Assembly: GCA_036384655.1 (NCBI GenBank)
Contig: DASVLX010000061.1
Location: 1 to 38,346, forward strand
Length of the DNA stretch: 38,346 nt
Reading direction: 5' to 3'
Origin: DASVLX01 sp036384655
GTDB taxonomy: Bacteria > Actinomycetota > Actinomycetes > Mycobacteriales > Pseudonocardiaceae
The notes under the pieces were generated by a model. That model was not told the DNA's origin. It saw only the letters and a list, made by a program, of their open reading frames with translations, and searched no databases. Made by a program: the position numbers and the translations under genes. Shown here in pieces: positions 32,376 to 38,346 of this stretch; the stretch's first letter is position 1; every line of letters begins with the position of its first letter.

Positions 32376-32580
32376 GCCCTGACCCGTTCGGGCCCGTCCG
32401 CGCCGTTCGCCGCCCCAGTGCGGCCGGCCGGTCGGGCCCGACGGCTGTCCGGGGTCATGTCGCCCACGATCGTGACCACCAGCCATGTGAGCGCGAGCAC
32501 ATCAATCTGTCGACGACCCGCCGGCTTGAGACGGTGTGAGTGGAACTCCGTGGAGCTGACCGTCTCGGAAAGGACTCACC
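32376..32580. other. Intergenic region between rpf and the malonate-decarboxylase-like gene
   Basis: The only structure seen is the 12-bp palindrome GTCGGGCCCGAC (32431-32442) and weak GC hairpins just after the rpf stop. A ribosome site AAAGGA precedes the next GTG by 6 nt. Confidence 0.5.
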
Positions 32581-34278
32581 GTGACCGACCCGCAACGCGT
32601 CGCAGCCGGCCGCGGATTCCTCGACTATGACTCCCAGGCCCGTGCCGAGGTGCTGCTCGACGCCGGGTCGATGCGGGTGGTCTGCGGTCCTGAGGATCGG
32701 ATCACCTCACCCTGGCTGGCCCCGCAGGGCATCGTGCCGCGAGCCGACGACGGCGTGGTGATCGCCCGGGGCACCGTGGACGGGCGGCCTGTCGTGGTCG
32801 CGTCGATCGAGCAGCGGTTCCTGGGCGGCGCGCTCGGCGAGGTGTCCGGCGCGAAGATCACCGAGGCGGTCCGGTCCGCCGCGCGGGACTCCCGCGCCGG
32901 GGTGCCGACCGCGGCGATCCTGCTGCTGGAAACCGGTGGCGTGCGGCTGCAGGAGGCCCACCTGGGACTCAACGCCGTCGCCGAACTCTGCTCCGCGGTG
33001 CTGGACCTGCGCCCGCTGGCCCCGGTGATCGGCGTGGCCGCCGGTGACCTCGGCTGTTTCGGCGGTGTCGCGCTGGCGGCCGGGCTGTGCACCAGGTTCA
33101 TCGTCACGCCGCGCGGCCGGCTCGGGCTCAACGGGCCGGCGGTCATCGAACATGAGGCCGGGGTGGCGGAGTTCGACTCGTCCGACCGCGCGCTGATCTG
33201 GGCCATCGACGGCGGCGAGCAGCGGCAGGCCACCGGGCTGGCCGACTTCCTGGTCGCCGAGGATCCCGACGACATCCGGGAGGCGGTGCGCGCGGCGCTG
33301 GCAGCGGGCGTCTCCCCCGCCGGAACGCATCGCAGCGAACGCCTCGACGTGCTGGCGTCCCGAGTGGCCACTGTGGACCCGGCGAATCCCCCGCAGCCAC
33401 GCGAACTCCGGGCCCGTTGGGGTGCGAGCTACGAACCGGTCGACGCCCCGCGGCCACGGTCGCGCGGCGGAATTCCGGTGCCGGGCCGTGGCCGCACCTG
33501 GCTGACCGCGCTGGGTGGTGAGCCGACCGCGGTGATTCCCTCGGTGTTGCGCGCGGACGCCGACGACGCCGTGTATCTGGCCGTGGTGTCCGATCCGGAC
33601 AATCCTTTTCACCGCGCGCGGCACGGCGAGGTCGGTCTGACCGAGAGCCTCACGCTCGCCCGCACCATCCGTTCGGTGATCGCCGAGGACCAGACCAGGG
33701 AACGTGACCGGCACCGGGCCATCGTGGCCATTGTGGACGTTCCCAGCCAGGCCTATGGCCGGGTCGAGGAGATGGTCGGGCTGCACCAGGCGATCGCCAC
33801 GACCATCGACGCCTACCATGCCGCCCGCGTGGCGGGGCATCCGGTCATCGCGCTCGTGGTGGGCCAGGCGTATTCCGGCGGGTTTCTCGCGCATGGCCTG
33901 CAGGCGCACAAGATTCTCGCTCTGGACGACCCGGGAGTGGAGATCCACGCCATGCACCGGGACACCGCGGCGCGTATCAGCATGGGCAGCGTCGAACGGC
34001 TGGACGAGCTCGCCGAGATCGTGCCGCCGCTGAGCTACGACGTGCGGGTCTGGGCCGATCTCGGATTCTGCGCCGGGCTGGTCGGTGTCGGCGACGCCGA
34101 CACGCCGACACCGACCGACGTCGACTCGGCGCGCCGCGCGATCCGGGACGCCATCGCCGCCGCCCGCCGTGGCCCCGACGACCTCTCCAACCGGATGGAC
34201 AGCCCCGCCGCCGTGCGCAACCGCGCCGCCTCCCGGGCGGTGCGCGACGTGTTCGCCCGCGAGTGGCCGGCTCGCTGA
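32581..34278 (+). CDS. Fused malonate decarboxylase beta/gamma-like (MdcD-MdcE) carboxyltransferase
   Basis: This 565-residue protein has two crotonase-fold halves. Residues 1-280 match MdcD: FLGGALGEVSGAKI, LLETGGVRLQEAHLGL, DLGCFGGVALAAGLC, GRLGLNGPAVIEHE and VAEFDSSDRALIW. Residues 300-565 match MdcE: DNPFHRARHGEVGL, IVDVPSQAYGRVEEMVGLH, VVGQAYSGGFLAHGLQ and LDDPGVEIHAMHRD. In malonate decarboxylase these subunits decarboxylate malonyl on the carrier protein MdcC. None of the other mdc genes (transferase A, carrier C, prosthetic-group genes B and G, acyltransferase H) is adjacent, so the partner must lie elsewhere or the protein acts on another malonyl thioester. GTG 32581 has a good ribosome site. 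Confidence 0.87.
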   Translation: MTDPQRVAAGRGFLDYDSQARAEVLLDAGSMRVVCGPEDRITSPWLAPQGIVPRADDGVVIARGTVDGRPVVVASIEQRFLGGALGEVSGAKITEAVRSAARDSRAGVPTAAILLLETGGVRLQEAHLGLNAVAELCSAVLDLRPLAPVIGVAAGDLGCFGGVALAAGLCTRFIVTPRGRLGLNGPAVIEHEAGVAEFDSSDRALIWAIDGGEQRQATGLADFLVAEDPDDIREAVRAALAAGVSPAGTHRSERLDVLASRVATVDPANPPQPRELRARWGASYEPVDAPRPRSRGGIPVPGRGRTWLTALGGEPTAVIPSVLRADADDAVYLAVVSDPDNPFHRARHGEVGLTESLTLARTIRSVIAEDQTRERDRHRAIVAIVDVPSQAYGRVEEMVGLHQAIATTIDAYHAARVAGHPVIALVVGQAYSGGFLAHGLQAHKILALDDPGVEIHAMHRDTAARISMGSVERLDELAEIVPPLSYDVRVWADLGFCAGLVGVGDADTPTPTDVDSARRAIRDAIAAARRGPDDLSNRMDSPAAVRNRAASRAVRDVFAREWPAR

Positions 34279-34345
34279 GCACGGCCTGAGCAGGTCACCG
34301 AGGTGACTCGCTGCCGACCCGATGACCCTCACCAACGGCCACGAC

Positions 34346-34375
34346 ATGACAGTTTGATACCCCCTGGGGTATGGT
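34346..34375 (+). promoter_or_regulatory. CstR/CsoR-type operator and promoter of the thioredoxin operon
   Basis: The perfect repeat ATACCC-CCTG-GGGTAT (34357-34372) fills the space between a -35-like ATGACA (34346-34351) and a -10-like TATGGT (34370-34375), 18 bp apart. The predicted transcript starts near the ATG at 34383, so the message may be leaderless. The same operator type precedes the repressor gene at 36847. Confidence 0.78.
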
Positions 34376-34382
34376 GGTTGGC

Positions 34383-34757
34383 ATGTCCACACAAGAGATC
34401 ACGCTGGCCAACCTGACCGACACGGTCACCAGCAACGACATAGTGCTGCTGGATTTCTGGGCGGCCTGGTGCGGTCCCTGCCGCGCCTTCGCCCCCGTGT
34501 TCGAGAAGGCGTCCGAGGCGCACCCCGACATCGTGTTCGGCAAGGTCGACACCGAGGCCGAGCAGCAGCTCGGCGCCGAGTTCCGGATCACCTCCATCCC
34601 GACCCTGATGGTGTTCCGGGCCGGCATCATCGTGTTCGCGCAGCCCGGCGCCCTGGACTCGCGCTCACTGGAGCGTGTGATTCAGGCCGTGCGTGACCTG
34701 GACATGGATGACGTGCGTGCCCAGATCGCCGAGCGGCAGGCAGAGGCGGCTCGATGA
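34383..34757 (+). CDS. trxA: Thioredoxin
   Basis: This 124-residue thioredoxin starts at ATG 34383. An in-frame ATG at 34371 lies inside the operator and -10 and is rejected. The active site is WCGPC (29-33, Cys30 and Cys33) in DFWAAWCGPCRAF, with the cis-proline in ITSIPTLMVFRAG. It reduces disulfides and, in this setting, probably persulfides. Its stop overlaps the flavoenzyme start as ATGA. Context and operator make it part of a sulfane-sulfur response rather than the housekeeping thioredoxin. Confidence 0.93.
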   Translation: MSTQEITLANLTDTVTSNDIVLLDFWAAWCGPCRAFAPVFEKASEAHPDIVFGKVDTEAEQQLGAEFRITSIPTLMVFRAGIIVFAQPGALDSRSLERVIQAVRDLDMDDVRAQIAERQAEAAR

Positions 34758-36445
34758 GGATCGTTGTCGTCGGCGGTGTCGCCGGTGGGATGAGCTGCGC
34801 CGCGCGGGCTCGGCGACTGGACGAGGACGCCGAGATCATCGTTCTGGAGCGCGGCGAGCATGTCTCGTTCGCCAACTGCGGACTGCCCTACTACGTGGGC
34901 GGCGAGATCCAGAAGCGGCAGAGCCTGCTGGTCCAGACCCCCGAATCGCTGCGGGCGGCACTCAACCTGGACGTCCGGACCGGGCACGACGTGGTCGGGC
35001 TCGACACGGACGCGAAGACCGTGACCGTGCGCACGGCCGACGGTGTGGGCACCGTCGGTTACGACGCGCTGGTTCTCGCTCCCGGCACCCAGGCCGTGCG
35101 GCTGCCGCTACCCGGTCTCGACTCCCCCCGCGTGCGCACCCTGCGCACCGTCTCGGACGCCATCGACATGCGCGAGGCCGTGCTCGGCGGCGCTCGGAAC
35201 GCGGTGGTGCTCGGCGGTGGGTTCATCGGGCTGGAGGCCGCCGAGGCACTGGCCGGCCGTGGCCTGCGGGTCAGCGTGGTCGAGCTCGCGTCGCACGTGC
35301 TTCCGCCGCTGGAGCCCGAGCTGGCCGCCCTGGTTACCGACGAGCTGCGCGCGCTGGGTGTCGACGTGCGGGACGGCATCGCGGCCGAGTCCGTGTCGCG
35401 CGGCGCGGACCAGGACACCGTCATCCTCAACGACGGCAGCGGCATCCCCGCCGACATCATCGTGCTGTCGGTCGGTGTCCGGCCGGACACCGCGACCTTC
35501 GAGCGGGACGGCATCGCCTGTGAACGCGGCGCGATCGTCGTCGACGAGCACGGCCGTACCTCCGCGCCCGATGTCTGGGCGGTCGGCGACGCGGTGGTCA
35601 GCACCGACGCCGTGACCGGGATCCGCCGGCCGGTGGCCCTGGCCGGTCCGGCGAACCGAGCCGGCCGTGAGGTGGCCGACCACATCCTGCGCCCGGAGCG
35701 GGCCCGGCCCATCCCGGCGCCGGTCGGCACCGCGATCGTCCGGGTCGGGCAGCTCACCGCGGCCCTGACCGGCGCGAACCGTGCCGCCCTGAACGCCAGG
35801 AACATCGCCCACCACACCCTCCACATGCACCCGACCCAGCACGCCGGCTACTTTCCCGGTGCCCGGCAGGTGCACCTGATCGTGCACTTCCGCGCCGGCG
35901 ACGGGCTGCTGCTCGGTGCCCAGGCGGTCGGTCTTGAGGGCGTCGACAAGCGCATCGACGTGCTCGCCACCGCCATCCGGAACCACATGAAGGTCTCCGA
36001 TCTCATCGACCTCGACCTCGCCTACGCGCCGCCGTATGGCGCCGCGAAGGACCCGATCAACCTGATCGGGATGGCCGGCGAGAACGTGCTCAACGGCACC
36101 ACGATTCTCTGGTACGCCGACGACATCGACGACGTGCTGGCCACCTCGCTGGTGCTGGACGCCCGCGGTGTCGCCGAGTTCAACACCGGTCACCTGCCGG
36201 GTGCCCTGAACATTCCGCACACCGAGTTGCGGGAGCGGATCGACGAGGTCGTGGAGGCCGCCGAGGGCCGCCCGGTGCGGGTGATGTGCGCCTCCGGCAT
36301 GCGGTCGTATCTCGCGCACCGCGTGCTCGCCCAGCACGGGATCGACTCCGCCACCCTGTCCGGCGGCATTCTCACGCTGCGCGCCGTGCTGGGTTCACGG
36401 GCGGCGGAACTGCTGCGCGTCGAGGAGGTCGCGCCGACCGCGTGA
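34754..36445 (+). CDS. CoA-disulfide/persulfide reductase with C-terminal rhodanese domain
   Basis: This 563-residue flavoprotein has the FAD motif VVVGGVAGGMSCAARARR at the N-terminus, the single active cysteine Cys42 in SFANCGLPYYVGG typical of CoA-disulfide reductases, the NAD(P) motif VVLGGGFIGLEAAEAL (about 207-222) and an FAD-binding VWAVGDAV. From about 460 it is a rhodanese domain with LDARGVAEFNTGHLPGALNIP and the catalytic loop VMCASGMRS (Cys512). Such fusions reduce CoA persulfide or polysulfides with NAD(P)H. Paired with thioredoxin and a CstR-like repressor, it should clear excess sulfane sulfur in the cytoplasm. Confidence 0.92.
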   Translation: MRIVVVGGVAGGMSCAARARRLDEDAEIIVLERGEHVSFANCGLPYYVGGEIQKRQSLLVQTPESLRAALNLDVRTGHDVVGLDTDAKTVTVRTADGVGTVGYDALVLAPGTQAVRLPLPGLDSPRVRTLRTVSDAIDMREAVLGGARNAVVLGGGFIGLEAAEALAGRGLRVSVVELASHVLPPLEPELAALVTDELRALGVDVRDGIAAESVSRGADQDTVILNDGSGIPADIIVLSVGVRPDTATFERDGIACERGAIVVDEHGRTSAPDVWAVGDAVVSTDAVTGIRRPVALAGPANRAGREVADHILRPERARPIPAPVGTAIVRVGQLTAALTGANRAALNARNIAHHTLHMHPTQHAGYFPGARQVHLIVHFRAGDGLLLGAQAVGLEGVDKRIDVLATAIRNHMKVSDLIDLDLAYAPPYGAAKDPINLIGMAGENVLNGTTILWYADDIDDVLATSLVLDARGVAEFNTGHLPGALNIPHTELRERIDEVVEAAEGRPVRVMCASGMRSYLAHRVLAQHGIDSATLSGGILTLRAVLGSRAAELLRVEEVAPTA

Positions 36446-36525
36446 CCGCGTTTCGCGGAACCACGCTCACCTTCACCTCCACATCGCGGTAACAGACAAC
36501 AAACCGATATCCGAGAGGAATCACC

Positions 36526-36690
36526 ATGTGTTATGCCGTCAAGTGCCGGACCTGCGGCAAGACCACCTGGGCCGGCTGCGGCCAACACGTCGACCAGGTC
36601 ATGCGTGGCATCCCGCAGAGCGAGCGTTGCCAGGGACACGACAAGGAGCCCTCGTCCGGCGGCATCTTCAGCCGGTTGTTCGGCAAGTGA
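36526..36690 (+). CDS. 54-residue cysteine-rich small protein, zinc-binding candidate
   Basis: The ATG at 36526 has GAGAGGAA 5 nt upstream. The product begins MCYAVKCRTCGKTTWAGCG, continues QHVDQVMRGIPQSERCQGHD and ends FSRLFGK. Five cysteines and two histidines in Cys-x-x-Cys-like spacing suggest a metal-bound knuckle. Very similar short proteins occur across actinomycetes, as I recall them, usually unnamed. It lies between the rhodanese fusion and the CstR-like gene, so a role in sulfur or metal handling is plausible. A persulfide-accepting function is speculation. Confidence 0.78.
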   Translation: MCYAVKCRTCGKTTWAGCGQHVDQVMRGIPQSERCQGHDKEPSSGGIFSRLFGK

Positions 36691-36816
36691 CTCGGACCCG
36701 GCTGGATCCCAGACCGGGTCCGAGGCCAGGCGACTGACGAAGATGTCGGCGCGGGTGGGCATTTCCCGATCAGTGGGACGCCCGCTCGCGCCGACCTGTC
36801 GCACGGGATCCGTGCG

Positions 36817-36832
36817 ATACCCTTGGGGGTAA
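36817..36832 (+). promoter_or_regulatory. CstR/CsoR-type operator before the repressor gene
   Basis: ATACCC-TTGG-GGGTAA has the same 6-4-6 layout as the repeat at 34357-34372, with one mismatch in the last base. It overlaps a -10-like TAATAG (36830-36835) and ends 14 bp before the start codon, so the repressor should control itself. Confidence 0.75.
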
Positions 36833-36846
36833 TAGAGGAGGATGCG

Positions 36847-37110
36847 GTGCGGTTGAACGACGACGCCATGGATGACGTGCTGAAGCGGTTGCGCCGGGCA
36901 CAGGGTCAGGTCGGCGGTCTGATCCAGATGATCGAGTCCGGGCGTGAGTGCCAGGACGTGATCATCCAGTTGGCCGCCGTGTCCCGCGCGCTCGACCGGG
37001 CCGGCTTCCGGCTGATCGCCAGCGGCCTACAGCAGTGCCTTTCCGAGGACACCGCGGCCGCCGAGGTCGACCGCGCCCAACTCGAAAAGCTCTTCCTCGC
37101 CCTGGCATAG
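36847..37110 (+). CDS. cstR: CsoR/CstR-family repressor, persulfide-sensor (CstR-like) type
   Basis: This 87-residue DUF156 protein starts at GTG 36847, 6 nt after GAGGAGG; the in-frame TTG at 36823 lies in the operator. It has KRLRRAQGQVGGLIQMIESGREC near the N-terminus. Copper-sensing CsoR uses Cys-His-Cys; here Cys35 and Cys64 are present but the position four before Cys64, His in CsoR, is Gly60. Two cysteines without the His is the CstR pattern, which senses per- and polysulfides by cross-linking. This fits the neighbouring rhodanese and thioredoxin genes and the operators. Formaldehyde- and nickel-sensing members differ in the N-terminus. Confidence 0.85.
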   Translation: MRLNDDAMDDVLKRLRRAQGQVGGLIQMIESGRECQDVIIQLAAVSRALDRAGFRLIASGLQQCLSEDTAAAEVDRAQLEKLFLALA

Positions 37111-37219
37111 GCCGAACCGACGGCATCCCCCGGCGGCGGCACACTGTCATATATGTCCCGGCCTTCTTGAGGACTTGGTCATTCCTGTTGCCCGTCATAA
37201 CGGCGGTAGGGTCGCCGGC

Positions 37220-38038
37220 GTGCAGGACACCGAACTCGTCGGAGTGCAGAAGACACTGAGCCCCGTGCTCCGGGCCAAGGCACTGGACAACCGGCTGCCA
37301 GACCCGATCCTCGGCGACAAATACGCCGAGCGGACGATGCGCCGCCTCGACCCCGACTTCGACAAGGGCACGTTCGGCACCAGCCAGATGGGCCTCAACG
37401 CCGTGGTGCGCGCCAAGGTCCACGACGACTGGGCCAGAAGCTTCCTCGCCGATCACCCCGACGCGGTGGTCCTGCACCTGGGCTGCGGCCTCGATGCCCG
37501 GGTGTACCGGATCAACCCGCCCGCCACCGTCGACTGGTACGACCTGGACTACCCCGCGATCATCGAACTCCGGCAACAGTTCCTGCCGCCGCGCGAGCAC
37601 TGCACCCTGATCGGTTGCGGCGTCACCGACCTGACCTGGCTGGACCGTATCCCCCGTGGCCGGCCGGTGCTGGTGATCGCCGAGGGACTGGTGCCCTACC
37701 TGACCGAGACCGACCTCCGGCGGCTGCTGACCAGCGTCGTCGACGCCTTCCCCACCGGCCAAATACAGTTCGACACGGTGGCGGCCTGGGCGTGGCGCAG
37801 CTCGAAATGGTTTCCCACGCTGCGCCATTACGACAGTCAGTTCCACTGCGGGTTCGACGATCCGGCCGCGCTGGCCGATTGGCATCCGCGGCTCGAATAC
37901 GTCGATGAGGCGCCGATGAACGACTCACCGCTGCTGATAGCCAAGGCACCCGCCAACATCCGCCGCATGTTCCGCCTCCTGAACCTGCTGCCCGGCATGA
38001 AACGGTCCACCCGCATCGTGAGGTTCCGGTTCTCATGA
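37220..38038 (+). CDS. Class I SAM-dependent methyltransferase, LCM1/TcmP-like (PF04072)
   Basis: From GTG 37220 this is 272 residues; a TTG at 37175 would add 15 but is unlikely. VVLHLGCGLDARVYR is the family's SAM motif I, VDWYDLDYPAIIELR the motif with the acidic ribose-binding residue, and VLVIAEGLVPYLTE the usual motif near the active site. Members O-methylate acids or phenols in small-molecule pathways, and many are of unknown use. Its stop overlaps the next gene as ATGA. Confidence 0.87.
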   Translation: MQDTELVGVQKTLSPVLRAKALDNRLPDPILGDKYAERTMRRLDPDFDKGTFGTSQMGLNAVVRAKVHDDWARSFLADHPDAVVLHLGCGLDARVYRINPPATVDWYDLDYPAIIELRQQFLPPREHCTLIGCGVTDLTWLDRIPRGRPVLVIAEGLVPYLTETDLRRLLTSVVDAFPTGQIQFDTVAAWAWRSSKWFPTLRHYDSQFHCGFDDPAALADWHPRLEYVDEAPMNDSPLLIAKAPANIRRMFRLLNLLPGMKRSTRIVRFRFS

Positions 38039-38346
38039 CGGCGCAGCGGATTCTGCTTTCGATCGCGTTGTTCGCGGTGGCCGCGTTTTGTGAGATCGGC
38101 GGTTGTTGGCTGATCTGGCAGGCGATACGCGAACATCGCAGCTGGATGTTCATTGGCGCCGGGGTCATCGCCCTCGGCATCTACGGATTCGTCGCGACCT
38201 TCCAACCGGACGCGCACTTTGGCCGGATTCTGGCCGCCTACGGTGGAGTCTTCGTCGCCGGCTCACTGCTGTGGGGCATGGTCGCCGACGGTTATCGGCC
38301 CGACCGCTGGGACATTGTCGGTGCCGCGATCTGTCTGGTCGGGGTC
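38035..38346 (+). CDS. UPF0060 (YnfA-like) membrane protein (3' end cut)
   Basis: The first 104 residues are visible, nearly the full length of this 105-110-residue family. It has four hydrophobic helices and the family text FCEIGGCWLIWQAI, IYGFVATFQPDAHFGRILAAYGG and SLLWGMVADGYRPDRWD. UPF0060 proteins resemble small multidrug transporters in size and fold. It is translationally coupled to the methyltransferase. Confidence 0.92.
   Translation, partial: MTAQRILLSIALFAVAAFCEIGGCWLIWQAIREHRSWMFIGAGVIALGIYGFVATFQPDAHFGRILAAYGGVFVAGSLLWGMVADGYRPDRWDIVGAAICLVGV

Noticed and set aside
34294..34307. Palindrome GTCACC-GA-GGTGAC after the malonate-decarboxylase-like gene
   Set aside because: The 2-base spacer is too small for a terminator loop, and no regulator or promoter is clearly tied to it.
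36823..36846. TTG start extending the CstR-like protein by 8 residues
   Set aside because: The TTG lies within the operator and promoter, while GTG 36847 has a strong GAGGAGG ribosome site.
1..38346. CRISPR arrays, insertion sequences, prophage genes, rRNA and tRNA genes
   Set aside because: No regularly spaced repeats, transposase or integrase motifs, or structured RNA genes of these types were seen.

Overview
This is a high-GC actinobacterial chromosome segment. GTG starts are common, and the gene content (Rpf, DUF3558 lipoproteins, DUF5753/DUF397 pairs, DUF574 methyltransferase, DUF6461, a type-1 encapsulin) points to a filamentous actinomycete, most likely Pseudonocardiales. The genus cannot be fixed from the sequence alone.

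Bases 1-17263 hold the unusual part. Two leftward operons start from promoters at 9604-9652 and 17214-17263 that share almost the same core, including an inverted-repeat box just upstream of the -35. Operon A (9535 to beyond base 1) encodes, in order: a phosphohistidine 'swivel' protein of the PEP-utilising family, a 534-residue protein of unknown fold, an AMP-forming acyl-CoA ligase, a 202-residue winged-helix-like protein, a pyruvate phosphate dikinase (PPDK) homologue without its PEP/pyruvate barrel, a biotin carboxyl carrier, a biotin carboxylase and a pyruvate-carboxylase-type carboxyltransferase cut by the window edge. Operon B (17148 to 12742) encodes a second swivel protein, a second 'body' protein, a natural swivel-body fusion and a DUF7064-like protein. 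The three bodies share motifs, and the fusion shows that swivel and body work together. My inference is a modular dikinase-like system: the PPDK-like protein charges histidines with ATP, a swivel carries the phosphate to a substrate on the body, and the biotin enzymes and ligase carboxylate and CoA-activate the product. The logic resembles anaerobic phenol activation (phenylphosphate synthase, carboxylase, CoA ligase). The substrate is unknown. A divergent LuxR-type regulator (9662-10456) is the obvious candidate for the shared box. A TetR/MFS efflux cassette (10548-12708) lies between the operons.

Bases 17308-22228 carry a small membrane protein and a decayed segmental duplication. The intact copy (19682-22176) has a DUF5753 HTH regulator, a DUF397 protein, a DUF3558 lipoprotein and an ESX-like small protein. 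The other copy (17648-18961) keeps only the first codons of the regulator, an intact lipoprotein and a frameshifted ESX-like gene. A DUF6461 gene sits between them.

Bases 22229-31089 are metabolic: TetR, acireductone dioxygenase, SDR, malate synthase with divergent IclR, DUF574 methyltransferase, a DyP peroxidase with an encapsulin cargo tag followed by its encapsulin shell, and an ammonium transporter with Glu in place of the first pore His.

Bases 31090-38346 begin with a 640-bp non-coding region with phased repeats and a strongly structured leader RNA candidate before an Rpf-LysM gene. Next come a lone fused malonate-decarboxylase beta/gamma-like protein and a sulfane-sulfur module (thioredoxin, CoA-disulfide-reductase/rhodanese fusion, 54-residue Cys protein, CstR-like repressor) with two matching ATACCC-N4-GGGTA(T/A) operators. 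The window ends with a methyltransferase and a UPF0060 membrane protein cut by the window edge.
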